NCBI GenBank assembly: GCA_949361645.1
Contig: OX442430.1
Coordinates: 2,403,856-2,467,855, forward strand
DNA: 64,000 nucleotides
Direction of reading: 5' to 3'
Origin: Spongilla lacustris
Lineage: Eukaryota > Porifera > Demospongiae > Spongillida > Spongillidae
Shown here: positions 22,542 to 34,444 of the stretch, one piece after another
Layout of the letters: every line of letters starts with the position of its first letter
Numbering within the stretch: the stretch's first letter is position 1
Position numbers and translations under genes: made by a program
Notes under the pieces: generated by a model
Databases searched by the model: none
What the model was told of the DNA's origin: nothing
What the model saw: only the letters and a program-made list of their open reading frames with translations

Positions 22542-25500
22542 CGTGAACTCCCTGAACCATTTCACTGTGCAAGTGGTACATAGAGGTGCCCTGCATGGGA
22601 GCTCTAGGGGAGATTGGGCAATGCAGCTGGTCCAAGAGATGTTGGGTTATCAATTGGAACATCTGCTGGTGTGTGCCTGTGGTTGTGCAATTCCTATAAT
22701 TGTAGCATTACAGCTACATGTACATGTATGTGTAGCAATTGTACAAGTGGAGCCGCCTCTTGAATGTGGATCTGATTTTTAATTTATTTTCCTCTTTACA
22801 AGGCAGATCTTTAGGTGTTCTTGCAGGTATGTATACCTTGCATCCCACTTCTGCATGTGCTGTCCACTGAAAGATAATGGTGGGCCTCTTGTATACAAGA
22901 AGGTGATCTTGAGTTCGTTTGATAAAGGGTGGGGTGTATGGTACATTATTTAATACGTATGTACATGTACTGAGCTGTGCTGCAAACTCAGATCATGGAT
23001 AAAATGCCCATTTCATTTACCCTGTAACTACCAACAACTTCACATATATTCTGCGCGCTTTTGAATCATCTCTATGTGGTGATCCATTGAGCCTATGTGG
23101 TCGGATACGGATGAGCCGCACAGATTATTCATGAGATACAGAAGCGTACTGTGTTGTGAAAAACCAATATGGCACACTTCCAAAGGCTTTTCTGAATACG
23201 TATAGGCCTCTTCTGTATGGTGATGCATACTGACCTTAATGGAAATTGTTGCGCGTCCGTGTCATCAACCTGAAGTAACCCCTCCCCTGTGACACGATCA
23301 AAGATAGGTGCAAAAATCAGCTGCGCGTTTATAGGAAACATAATAAACCGATTGCATATGTGGACTATTAATAACTACATGCATAGGGTTAGCGAGGGAA
23401 GTATTTTCTCATATGTTGGACTTAAAATGAGCACGATATGGCTCGCTAAAGATTTACGGTATACATCTAATTGTCAAAGCTAATGCCTAGCCGCAAACAG
23501 CCGTGAGTTGTTTGCGGCTGAAAACTAAGTTAATAATTAGATAATGTATGATATCACTATAGAATTCTGAAGCGATTTCTTATTATGACCACCCAATGTT
23601 TAAAACCCGTCCACGACTCAGCACAACCAGCAAATCAAAAACTCATGCAGTGCACTTAGTTGCACATCAATAGCATGTTAATGCCATTTTGTAAGATCAC
23701 ATGGTACATATTTAGGAGGGGCATTACAAAATCTGACGACTTGGACTTCTATCAGGAACTAAAAACAACCCTGAAAAGTCGATTAGTGTTTTAAAAGTAA
23801 TTATTTAAGGGAGGCTACACCCAACCCCTTTCCGAGGGGTGCAGTACTTCTATTGAACAAGTTACAGGAAGTTAATCAAAACTGAATACACACATAGTCA
23901 TATCACGTGCCTGTACAACCAATCCCATTCAGAGGGAGCATAGTTTCTGTCTAATTCACTGGCATGCATGTAAGTGGGGAGGCACTTTTTGGAATAATCA
24001 TATTCTACACTAGGCTCAGATCAAACTGCCATCAGGCTGAAGTGAAAGATCACTGGTTGTATTGAGATATTCTTATTGCAGATTCAGTATATCTTCTAAT
24101 ATAAGTACGTAATATATAATAATATAAGTTTCAAAATACAAAATCATGAAAGTATGCACAATGAAAACTGAATGTTACCAGCTTTGATTGTGGTTGAGAG
24201 AGCAAGTACATGTATATGATGGAGGAATTTCAAAAAGCTTAGGTACTAAAAGTGATGTTATATCTAGTAAAATATACCTATAGTTAATATATGTCCAGGT
24301 ATTAAAAAGAACTGTCCTGTTTAATGATGTGTAGCCTACCAGTTCCATCCACAGTTAGTTATTGTGCATATGAACTTGGAGTGCATGCATTTTAAGTGTT
24401 TTACAAGTAGAAGTTATATAAACTCTCATGTTTTATAATGGACGTATCAACCTTTAAATTCCTAACGTCATTGTCACTAATTGAGAAAAAGATAAAGCAG
24501 AGAAAGAAGGTATCTCGAATGTTACATATGGGCTACTTGCAGATTTAAATGTTTATATATATAGCATGATTATTTGCTTAGATTTTGTCATTGCTATATA
24601 TTTGCACATAAAACAATATCATCCCAAAATCTAGAAATGTATGTCGTAGACAACTTGAATCAAACATCGAATGGAAGTGCACAGTGGCTTAACACTGGTA
24701 TTGCTACTATCTTGGCTGTTTCATTTGGGTTGTCATTATTTGATTTGTGGTTTATATACAACAATAATCCATTTTTATTACAGTAGCTGTAAGGGTACCA
24801 TGCTCACACTTGTATCATTTAAATGCTCTTCAATGAAGCACTCTAGATAAAATGATAGGTGTATTAATGCAGGCCAAAACAAGTGCCTAGACCACTAAAG
24901 CACCATCACACACACACACACACACCATCCAAATCTTCTGTCACTTTTATAATATCGTTCACTTGAATCTATGAGAAATAATTCTGTAATGTGTGCATCA
25001 GAAAACAAATGCAAGATTCATTTATCTTCCTATCGGAATCATAACGTTCCATATCAAATTATCCTTTATTAAAGAGGTTTTTTAGAACTCATATTCACAG
25101 TTTTAAGTGCTATGTGTATTGCAGAAAAAAGTGAACTAGTATGGATGAAAAAGGAAAGCTAAGCGCATTCGTGGTAGTTTTTCTAAAGAACTGGCTCTGC
25201 ATGAGATTTTAGTATTTCTTAAGATGCTAGCACAATAAATTACTGCCAGAATTGTGTCAAGCGCTACTTATTTGAACATGTCTATACTGTTTTTAAACTC
25301 AGAATCATTGTCATTTAAAAGAGTACAGTTTCCGGTAATGGCGACTCTAAAAAAACGTAGGTCCTAAGCGGAAGTAGTTCCAAGGCTGGCATAGCTCCAA
25401 AGATCTTACAAGGAGTTAAACTACTTTGTACATGGGTATTTGTGGCAATTGGTACCATTCCGACTAATTTATCAAAAATTGAGTTAGACAAAATAGGTCA

Positions 25501-26369
25501 AAAAAGAATTCGATTCTCATATGGTGTTGAACAAGCCATGTTCTACATATATACATGTGCTTAGCTTGCAGTCCCCACTGTTTTCATGAAATCGTGCATC
25601 AAAGAAATGTTTTCTATTAATTGTGCAATTGTGCTGTAAATGCAGCACTACAACACGTGGTCCGGTTGGGTATAATTAAAAGTGGGAGAGAGTACCCCTC
25701 TCTCCCAGCTAGGTGGTTTGGGGGAGTGCTGTAAGCTCCCCCATTGGGGCCTGGGGTGGAGCCACAAAAGCTAGTGCTTTTATGGCTTGTAAAAACCCCA
25801 AAGTTGCGCAAAAAAAATTAGAGATAGATCGACAACTCAACCATATAAAATATGTTCAATGCGCCGCCAATTGTGTTGCAAATGTACGTGTACGTAGTAC
25901 TGAACTCACCATTCATTCCTTTATAAAATACGATGTATGTATGTCATTAAGATGATTCAGCCAGCCTGGACTGAGATATTGTGCATCACAGGTAGGCTAA
26001 CATATAGCACCTCGAAGTTACTGGATAATTACAGTACTTTATAGCACGCAACTTTTTTTTTTTCTATAGACCTATGGCAACGGGCACACACATACATTTA
26101 CACATATGTTGAATTGCGTAACTGCATCATGGAATACGGATTCGTTACACAAGTGGCGGGCCATAGTTATTACATGGCTGGATGTGGAAGGGGTGGGGCC
26201 TATATATCATAGCGCCTCTCCCATAGTCATCTCTTGGGTCGATCAGTTTACCACTGATGGTATGGTACCACTGCTACATCCAAATTTACTGGCAACTAAG
26301 ATTTCGTTCCTCTGAAATAAACAAGGCTTGAACAATATCACTGCTCAACATCCCGAGTTGCTATGATTA
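22542..26369. other. 3.8 kb noncoding with small repeats
   Basis: No gene was recognised. It contains a short hairpin at 23490-23521 (AGCCGCAAACA ... TTGTTTGCGGCT), a (CA) run near 24907-24926, and near 25728-25750 the phrase 'gctgtaagctcccccattgg', also found in the hAT-like element at 56617-57113. Confidence 0.45.
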
Positions 26370-27262
26370 AAGTTAATGTTTAACTGTGCGAAATATCGCG
26401 GTTATAGCATTTAACCGCGGTTGTTAAAATATTCATATCCTCAGGTATTCAGTAATGGCGGGAAAAGCAAATAAAGAGCTCACCCCTTAACAAGTGATCT
26501 AGCTTGTACAAGTAGACTGCAAGAAGTACAAAAGCGAAATATGGCAGTTCTTTGCTATTCGCAAGCAGGTGGTTTGCAGCAAGCAACAAGTTGAGTGCAT
26601 GGGTTTCACAACAAGGCAAAACCACTACAAACTTGCGCATCCCATCACATACCATCCAGTTAGAGCAAAGGGAACAGTACCATGCAGTCTCCTCTTCAGA
26701 CGCTAAGAAGAGGTAAATGAGTACTATAGACACCTTTGTGCAAAACAATTCCAGGAAGATACCAAGGATATCACCTGCTACAAGTAAAAGTGATTATGAA
26801 ATAGAGCCAACAGCAGGACAATGCTACACAGAAAAAAATATTCAAAGAACAAGAAGATGAAACAGACTTTAGAAATAATGACCCACTTTTGTGGTGGAAG
26901 GAACATGAAATACTAATCCACTATTGGGCCAGTTGTGGCAAAGCTGGCTAAAAAATATTTTAGCCATTCCTGCTTCAACCGATTCTTCAGAAAGGGTATT
27001 TTCTGTTGCCAACAACATATTATTACAAAAGAAAAGATGCATGCATTTTATTGCCTTCGCGCCTAAGTGAATAAAGTAAGCACATATTTCTCCATCAGAA
27101 CTCCAAGCTTCTAGGTTAACGCATGGTTAGGTATCCACTGTAGTTCTAGTTATACTTTAACCATGGTGAAGGTTATAAATAACAGCGGTTAACTGTAACC
27201 GCAGTAAGTATAATTTCACTGTGATATGTCATTAACCGTAATATATCGTGGTAACCCTGTCT
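26370..27262 (+). pseudogene. hAT transposon relic (C-terminal dimerisation domain)
   Basis: Plus-strand frames near 26855-27055 read DPLLWWKEHEILIHYW, then after a stop and frameshift LAIPASTDSSERVFSVANN, the hallmark of the hAT C-terminal dimerisation region. A minus-strand frame (26449-26748) reads CCETHALNLLLAANHL, resembling a more N-terminal hAT block but in opposite orientation, so the relic may be rearranged. The right end, reverse-complemented, starts CAGGGTTACCACGATATATT, a hAT-like terminus. Words at 26390-26425 (atatcgcggttatagca) partly mirror it. Multiple stops: dead. Confidence 0.65.
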
Positions 27263-27756
27263 ATATCATAAAATCCTCAATCCGATTCTCCAATGGATAG
27301 CACCATCATGCACGTATAAAAATATCAATATCACAATAACCATGTGCGCATATTTGCTGCATGCAGTGCATCATCATCATCCATCCATCTTTATAGTCCA
27401 TCTTGTAGCCTCTTTTTTCCATACTTTTACCATCTGCATTATTACCGTTCTTCTCCATACTACCACCACCTTCATGGTCTTCAGTGTCATGTTAGTTCTT
27501 TTCACCATTTTGTCTTCATTGCCATTCTCCTTTACTATCCACACCACCTTCACAATACTCCCCTCTGACATTCTCCTCTTTGGTACATCTGTCTCTTTAA
27601 GATCTTCCTCATCTATCTTTCCTCTGAATGGAACATCTGGTAACACCACGGACCTGGGAGGCTGCCTGAACACTAACCCATATGATGTGCTTTTGTGGAT
27701 TCATGAACTTGAGAATTGACAGTGTCTATAGAAGAAACATTCTCATGAATTTATGA

Positions 27757-28030
27757 TTAACATATTGTAAAATGTTCCAACTTACAATGTGGGGCAGCCA
27801 TCATGTCCAAGGGGGTGACTTGAAATCCACATTCTGCAATTTTAGCACTTAACATTCGTTCTAAGGTATAGTGAGCCTGTTCTACTAAGCCTTGAGATTG
27901 AGGATGACGTGATTGCCCACTCACAAGTAAGACACTTCCAGGCCAAGAAGCCACTACCTCTTCAATCAACTTGTTTTTCTGCCATTGTCACTTTGTATAA
28001 TACTTGGCAGGTCAATAAATGGGAAAACCC
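27757..28030 (-). pseudogene. Integrase core fragment (KRBA2/Gypsy-like)
   Basis: Minus-strand frames read LPSIIQSDNGRK, then after a frameshift LIEEVVASWPGSVLLVSG and QSRHPQSQGLVEQAHYTL. The SDNG block carries the second catalytic aspartate. The HPQSQGLVE block carries the glutamate and is typical of Gypsy-derived integrases such as KRBA2-like proteins. It may be a second copy of the element type at 17.5-18.8 kb. The first catalytic aspartate and the zinc-binding part were not found. Confidence 0.6.
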
Positions 28031-29646
28031 ATTTTCTAGTACACTGCTCACCTCCTTATCTGACTTTTGTGCCAAGGTCAACTATATGTCCATCTATGTG
28101 ATACATATGTGTTATGTAATGCGACATTATCTCATAATATATCAGTACTCGAGAAAACAACCCATTTGCAATTATGCATGGCCGATGTTTTGGCTTTGTT
28201 TTTGAGGCATCCTGAGATTGCAAGTGACACACTGCTTGGTATAGTGTTCTATATTTAAAGCACTGCTTGCAAATACCCTTGCATACAACTTCTTTGTTCC
28301 TGTATGCAAACAGTCCTTGTTATGAACCTGTTCCAGAATTCTCTGCAATCACAACTCTTCTATGTCCTTTCAACATCGCTCAGTCATTATCATCGTATAA
28401 GATGAGTACAACTTACTGTCACTGTTGCTCAATTACAAATGTGTACTACCTGATTCTTTTCTTTCACAGAAACAACCAGGACATCTCCTATTCCTGCCAC
28501 TGCAAGTCCACCAACGCAAAGCTGCTCTTTTTGACGAAGTGACGAAAGGCGCCATCCGCAGCTGGAGTACCTTTTGAGATGGTTGATGATTCTTTGCACC
28601 ACTTCCTTTCTGATCACCACGCTTCTGGTACGTTTTCCACCAACAGGAAAAGAGGGAGTCAATATAGTCTTGAAACAACATCTTAATCTAATCTTTCTCC
28701 ATCTCCATCACAGCTGCTTCACACACATACATATGAGCATACGCATTATAATATGGCATGTCTGGTTAAACAACTGGCTAACTGGTTAATCAACAGGTTG
28801 GCCAGTTAATCCACAGGCTACGTAGTGAACATCCGTGCGCAGCATATGTTTTTACTAGACAACTACATCATTGCTGTCAATGCTGAGTAACATATGATAT
28901 TGTAAGGGATGCAAAAAGACTATATAATTCTCTGTCTTTTCACTTGATGGAAGTTATGGCTTAGTGTCTTTAATGAAGGTAGAATAGAGAGATGCTATTT
29001 ACTGCTTTGTTCTACCTAGCAATCGTGCCTAGGAATTAAAGTCCAGGAAGACAATCTTTCCAGGCAACCTGCACTGGACTAAATATTTTGTGACAAGTAC
29101 CCCTACACCCACTGTTTTGATCCCTTCCATCTTTTTTTTTCTATCTAAATACTTTCATAATCCTCCCTTTACAGTCTCTGGATGGGGGGGTCCATACATT
29201 TTTTCTTATCCCCCTCGATTTATGAATCTATAATTTCTGTAATTCCTGATTTCCATACTTTTTACTAAATTGAAATTCTACGTTTCCAATTTTATTTCTT
29301 TACACCTTATTAATCAGTCTAACCTGAATGCGTCTGGTAGACAGATGCATGTGATAACATAAAGATAGGGCCTGGTGTACCGGTTTACACTATAGGGTTT
29401 ACATGAATATATACTCTGAAGAACTGATTCTGACCACAATTACAACTTTACATGTCTTACCACACGTTACCAGGTAGGTTCTTAAATCTGTTGTGGGCAT
29501 TACAGTTATGCAAGTTATGGCTAAAGATTGAAATTTGCAGCACACATGTGCACTTCCCCTTTCGATTATAATTTATAAACAAATCATGTTGGTCTCATAA
29601 ATGCATTGAAACAAACCTCTTATCTGAGTGAATTCTATCTTATCAG
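28031..29646. other. Noncoding stretch upstream of the kinase
   Basis: No domain recognised. Upstream exons of the kinase gene may hide here. Confidence 0.4.
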
Positions 29647-29676
29647 ATCCGGACGAAGCACGAGAAACTTGTAAAG
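29647..29676 (+). CDS. Candidate 30-bp micro-exon of the kinase gene
   Basis: It is flanked by an acceptor (tatcttatcag) and a donor-like AAAG|GTTCAA. It would enter and leave in phase 1, matching the phase needed at the first firm kinase exon (30025), and encode PDEARETCK. Support is phase and splice signals only; chance is possible. Confidence 0.25.
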
Positions 29677-30024
29677 GTTCAAGATATCTCTGTTGTCTGA
29701 GCCTTCTAAGCATCAGCATTTTTTACAACATGCATTGTAGGTATTCGATGGCTGCTAAACGAAAATTGATTCAGGGGTATAAATAGTGGGATTAGGTGTT
29801 TGGGTAATATTTTCACAACACTGAACCTGCAAATGTTGGTTCCAATAACTGATACTGCAAATTAGAAAGTCACTTTATTTTTCTTGCCACCCATGCAATA
29901 TATTCATGCATAGCTTATTGCAAATTCAAAAATGGGGAATAAATAAACATAACACAAATGGAATTACATCTATATGCTTGCATGTGTGGATCTTCCAAGT
30001 ATTATTTATTTACCCACTAAGCAG

Positions 30025-32045
30025 AATCAACTAATGACATTGTGCTGAAGGAGAAGATAGGATCTGGTACTTCTGGAACAGTTTTCAAGGCTGAGTGGAA
30101 ATCCAAGAGTATGATGGTGGCAGTTAAAAAATTTCATGTGAAATCTGCTGAAACCATTCAAAACGAAGTACTATTCTTAATTTTGTCTAAGCCTTAAGAA
30201 AGTTTATTCTCTATTTAAGGTTGAAATCATCAAATCCGTGAGACATGAAAATATTGTACACTTTTATGGATACTATCAAGCTCCTGATGAAAACCACTTA
30301 ATAATATTCGGTTTGTTCAATCATATTGTTATTATACATGTATTATAATTATAAAGATTTGGGGCCGCGAAAACTTCCTAAGTTTTATAACATTATAAAA
30401 TAACGTTTGAATCGCTATATCGTCCGAACGGTAAAGGCAATCGACTTCCTATTTTCATGACTTCATACTACACCATTGCTCTATGGTAAAATACATTTTG
30501 GTGACTTGCAATTGCTCTGTGCCAGCATTGCAACGTTTGGTACCCCACCTGGTTCAAACCCAACATACCTTTCGTAGGAGTAATGAAATCGCTTCAAATT
30601 CGGTTTGTAGGTACAGTGGTCCTATATCTATCGATTTGTTCTGTTCGTTAATTTTTATGCCATCCGTTACAGAGATACAGTTGAACAAAGTACGTCAACT
30701 TTTCCCGCTCGATTCGCGCCAATGATTTTGGCAAATCGCGTCCCGCTAAATGTATGGGGAGGCGGTGGTTACATCATTGGCGCGAATCAAGCGGGATAAG
30801 ATGCACGCAGTTTTTTCAACTGTATCTCCGTAACGAATGGCATAAAAATTAACGAACAGAATGTATAGGACCTCTCTACCTACAAACCGAATTTGAAGCG
30901 ATTTCATTACTCGTAACGAAAGTTATGTTGGGTTTGAACCAGGTGAGGTATCGAACGTTGCAATGCTGGCACAGAGCAAATGCAAGACATCAAAATGAAT
31001 TTTACAATAGAGCAATGGTGTAGTATGAAGTCGTGAAAATAGGAAGTCGATAGCCTTTACCGTTCGGACGATATAGCGATTCAAATGTTACAACACGAAT
31101 ATTTTATAATGCTATAAACATAGGACGTTTTCGCGGATACTGTCCCATTAGCCTCGTCCCCAGGCCCTGTTTTTTATAAGTTGCGGGCGCAAAAAACACG
31201 CCCCGCAACTTATAAAAAAACAGGGCCTGGGGACGAGGCTACTGTCCCATTTAAGGATAATTATATAAGATTTATAATCAATATGTTATAATGAAAGCTG
31301 TTATACGTAAATTATTATTATTTCTAATTCATACATAATTATATTGTATTCTTAAATTTTAGAACTGGCAGATAATTCTTTAGACAATGTCCTCAAGTCA
31401 ACATATCCAGTCACAAAAAGAAGCCTGAATTGGGCCACTCAAGTGGCCAGAGGTATACTTTGAATTAGTCACTTTACAACTTGATCGATTGTGTTTTATT
31501 TATTTGAAGGCATGTCCTACCTTCATTATGATGCAGTAAAAACAATTCTCCATGGAGACCTCAAGTCTATGAATGGTAACTGATTATAATTATTAAAGTA
31601 TATGATATGATTTGTATTGGTATCACAAAACAGTACTCACCTTTCCTAACGATGTTGTGAAGGTATGAGCATGCAAAAGTAGTTTTTCTTTATTGTGTGA
31701 ACAGACAAAATTCATGACAGGTTACTGATTTTGGGAGTGCAAAGTATTTTGATCACACATGCGAATCTGTTGCAAAAACTACTTGTTGTTGGACGGCTCC
31801 TGAAGTATGAAGACTCCATGTTATATAAATTATCCTTTAACTTCTCTATACAATTGTTTAGCTCTTTACGAAAACGCAAAGACCAAACCTGGCCTGTGAT
31901 GTCTACTCATATGGTATTGTGCTATGGGAAATTGTGACACACTCAATACCATTCAATGACTGCGAGAGCTTAGTACAGATAATTAGTGCTGTAACTAGTG
32001 GTGAGGTATGTATTCAATTGTTGTCACAACTTGAAACTTTCTCCC

Positions 32046-32076
<31 letters not shown>

Positions 32077-32283
32077 TAACAGCGTCCTGAAATACCCGAC
32101 AGTTGTCCAGATATTCTAAGAAACCTCATGAAAAAATGCTGGGATAGAGATCCAAAGGTAAGATTGGTACATATAGTGAACATTCACATTTATAAAGCGT
32201 TCATGTACACACTGCAGATACGACCTACGTTCAAGACTGTGGTACATACACTTGAAGGTACTGGTGAAAAAGAGTTTGTTTGA
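30025..32283 (+). CDS. Tyrosine-kinase-like (TKL) protein kinase domain, 9 exons, 5' end missing
   Basis: Exons: 30025-30167, 30220-30310, 31363-31452, 31510-31575, 31634-31662, 31721-31804, 31862-32005, 32083-32157, 32218-32283 (stop TGA). All phases agree. Landmarks in order: glycine loop KIGSGTSGTVFKAEW, VAVKKF lysine, NEVEIIKSVRHENIV (helix-C glutamate), catalytic loop HGDLKSMN, DFGSAKYF, WTAPE, DVYSYGIVLWEIVTHSIPF, and CWDRDPKIRPTF. All catalytic residues are kept. The HRD arginine is glycine (a non-RD kinase), so activation-loop phosphorylation is probably not the control. The style is TKL (MLK/RIPK/TAK1-like), which acts in the cytoplasm on Ser/Thr. The protein ends 12-13 residues after the domain. 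N-terminal regulatory domains lie upstream and were not found. The 1.05-kb intron 30311-31362 carries two fold-back elements. Confidence 0.85.
30363..31147. mobile_element. Long fold-back element in a kinase intron, about 370-bp arms
   Basis: The left arm (about 30363-30727) and right arm (about 30773-31147) are near inverted copies. Examples: 'gaatcgctatatcgtccgaa' near 30410 pairs with 'ttcggacgatatagcgattc' near 31064, and 'gattcgcgccaatgat' near 30712 pairs with 'atcattggcgcgaatc' near 30773. The spacer is about 45 bp. The right terminus reads 'ggacgttttcgcggatactg'. A diverged relative lies at 19950-20415. No ORF. Confidence 0.8.
31139..31251. mobile_element. 91-bp hairpin MITE with 11-bp target duplication
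   Basis: The element is 31150-31240. Its arms AGCCTCGTCCCCAGGCCCTG and CAGGGCCTGGGGACGAGGCT continue into 'tttttataagttgcggg'. ACTGTCCCATT is duplicated on both sides (31139-31149 and 31241-31251). It inserted in the terminal region of the larger fold-back element, so it is the younger of the two. Confidence 0.8.
32042..32073. repeat. Poly-C tract forming a splice acceptor pyrimidine tract
   Basis: A tract of about 30 bases, almost all C, lies just before 'gaataacag' and the kinase exon at 32083. It serves as the polypyrimidine tract of that acceptor. Confidence 0.7.
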
Positions 32284-33951
32284 ACAAATTGATATGAACA
32301 ATGTAGGACATGCATGTGATTTTGTAGATATGTTTTCATAGCCGCGTATTTTCTATTGCTCGTCTAAACGTGTGGTATAAATAATGATTGCGTATTGATG
32401 ACTATTGTCAACGTACGTGAGATAGCCGTACAATATATATAATTATTATAATATTATATAACTATAATTATAATTATAATTATATATGTATAATTATATA
32501 GTTGTACGAAATCTTGATAGATACAACTCATACAAGCTAGTAGTACATTCAGTTCTGAGTATAACTTGTCTGATCGAGCCAAACGTTAATCGGCTTACAC
32601 GCTCTGATAAATGTACTATAATAGCGCCCTAGATCTAAGACAAACGTACGCGTCTTATATATTAGATCTAGACACTAGGACGTCTGGAGATTGAAAATCA
32701 ACTTTATTTGGGTGTAGACATGTCAAATAGATGCATGTGTATGTACAAACACAAGACTGTAGGCCTGCCACATGCAGGTCTGATGATAGTTATATCAGCA
32801 AGGTCTGATAAAGGTTTGTGGCGGAGTGAATGGAATGCCGCGACGTGATGCGCGCTGAAGCAGCGGCGGAAGACGAACACTGATTTAATAATGCTGAAAG
32901 ATAGGAGTGGTGGAAACGGGTTAAGTGATTAAGAGCGAAATTGTTGGTTCGGTCCGTCAACTGCGCATATACAGTTGAAGTGATTGTGAATGCATAACTT
33001 ACAATTTCGCCCAAATCTATATAGTCACATCAGTTTATTTATTTTACATGCAATACAGACCCATGTGACCGTATCTCAGTTCGCAACTGTGTGTAGATTG
33101 TTATCGTGTAGAGCGCTCACGGTACCAAAAGTGGCTAAATATATTCTTCAACAGAAACCATTTGACCATCCAAAAGTGTAACCAGTAAGCATTCTGCATG
33201 TGTTTTTAACGGGCGAAGTATACATGTATATGCGGAGCATGAGCCCATGTTCGGTGTCTAACATGTTGCCTGGATATCAGGTGGGTGGGAACTGAATGCA
33301 TATCACCCAACACCCAGCATGTGCGTGGGTTATACCTGTGCATATAATATTACCACTGGCGCTTAACTGCATAACCACCAGTTTATAAATGACTGCATTT
33401 ATTCATACTAGCGTGTTCAGGGTGCTTGCAATTGATCAAACACTCCTACAATCATGTACAAGTAGCTAGTTGCAACGTGAAAATGGCATACACATGCATG
33501 AATTAAACCACATCTTCCTTTGGCCCCACAAAAGTTCGATTTCATACATGTAAGTTCTCCCTCGCGATCGGGAGTAAAGACTTTTAACTGCCGGGTTTCA
33601 CAAGACAAATTAGCATAATTATCGATCTCAATTATATGTAATCAAATATTTTTGTGACACAAAATATAACGTCCCATTATATATATCATAGTTTGACCTT
33701 CACACTTCTTTTTTTTTTGCAGTGAATTAAGCACTGCGAATTCCTTCATAAGCACTAAGTAATACAATCAGTGTCATTTTCGCCTCAATCAACAAAATGC
33801 CACAATATGCGCATTTTGTGCAGGAATTGGTTATGGTTTGGCAGAATAACAATCCGGCCATCCATTTTGGCATTTAATGCATGGGATTCATGAAAATGTA
33901 CTCTATGCAATATAAGGCCACGACATCATGCATGGCATTATCGCCACGTAC
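32284..33951. other. Noncoding between kinase and orphan Ig exon
   Basis: It includes an AT palindrome-rich stretch near 32430-32500 (repeated 'ataatta'). No gene recognised. Confidence 0.45.
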
Positions 33952-34129
33952 ATTCCGACCTTGTCGGCTTGTCCAGTGGATTGTTGTGGCTTGTTTAACG
34001 GGGTACCCATCGCACCCGAGGCCGAGAAAGGCGCTGCTTTGAATGGAGCACGTGATAGATAGGGACTCCGATTCTCTCACTACTATAGTACTCGAATTAG
34101 GAAGAAGGTTTGCCCTTGGAGCTTCATTA
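33952..34129 (-). pseudogene. Orphan duplicated Ig exon
   Basis: This is nearly identical in translation to exon 6 of the Ig-EGF-galectin gene (46101-46267). Both carry LSITCSIQ.SAFLGLGCDG and YPVKQATTI.W. The copy has four extra codons after the tryptophan (SRQG in place of a direct join) and keeps a donor (AAT|GTACGT). At the acceptor it has lost one G: cag|TAATG here against cag|GTAATG in the gene. Spliced from a phase-1 upstream exon it would shift frame. No neighbouring Ig, EGF or galectin exons are seen within 10 kb below it, so it looks like a leftover of a larger duplication. Confidence 0.75.
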
Positions 34130-34444
34130 CTGAAATGGAGGCAGGGCAAGAGAGAATCCGCAGACTCTCATATACATGTAACATTATAGCCTCATTCCAC
34201 AGCCCTTAGGTTCTCGCATAGAACTTGGGCCTAAAGATCAGTGGCCATAATGAGACAGCAGTCAGCAATCGTATTTGGGCTGTTTTGTTTATTTGCCACA
34301 TATTTGTTGCATTTGATTGAATAATTTTGCCGCACTGCTTTATAAACTAACTGTTCAATACACGACCACTGCTTGCATAACCTGAACAACTGAATACAAC
34401 TACTTATTTGTACATTTACGTGCACATTATTATAAACTACAGGT
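34130..34444. promoter_or_regulatory. 5' flank of the GPCR gene
   Basis: No repeat or ORF of note. A splice-acceptor-like 'attataaactacag' ends 2 bp before the GPCR start codon, so a noncoding 5' exon may lie upstream. No core promoter motif can be fixed. Confidence 0.35.

Noticed and set aside
22203..22782. Overlapping 95-189-codon frames with TSPLHTWTL repeats
   Set aside because: All three plus frames are open over the minisatellite; an artefact of the unit.
24574..24786. 70-codon ORF with a hydrophobic segment
   Set aside because: One helix-like stretch in AT-rich DNA, no splice context, no family.
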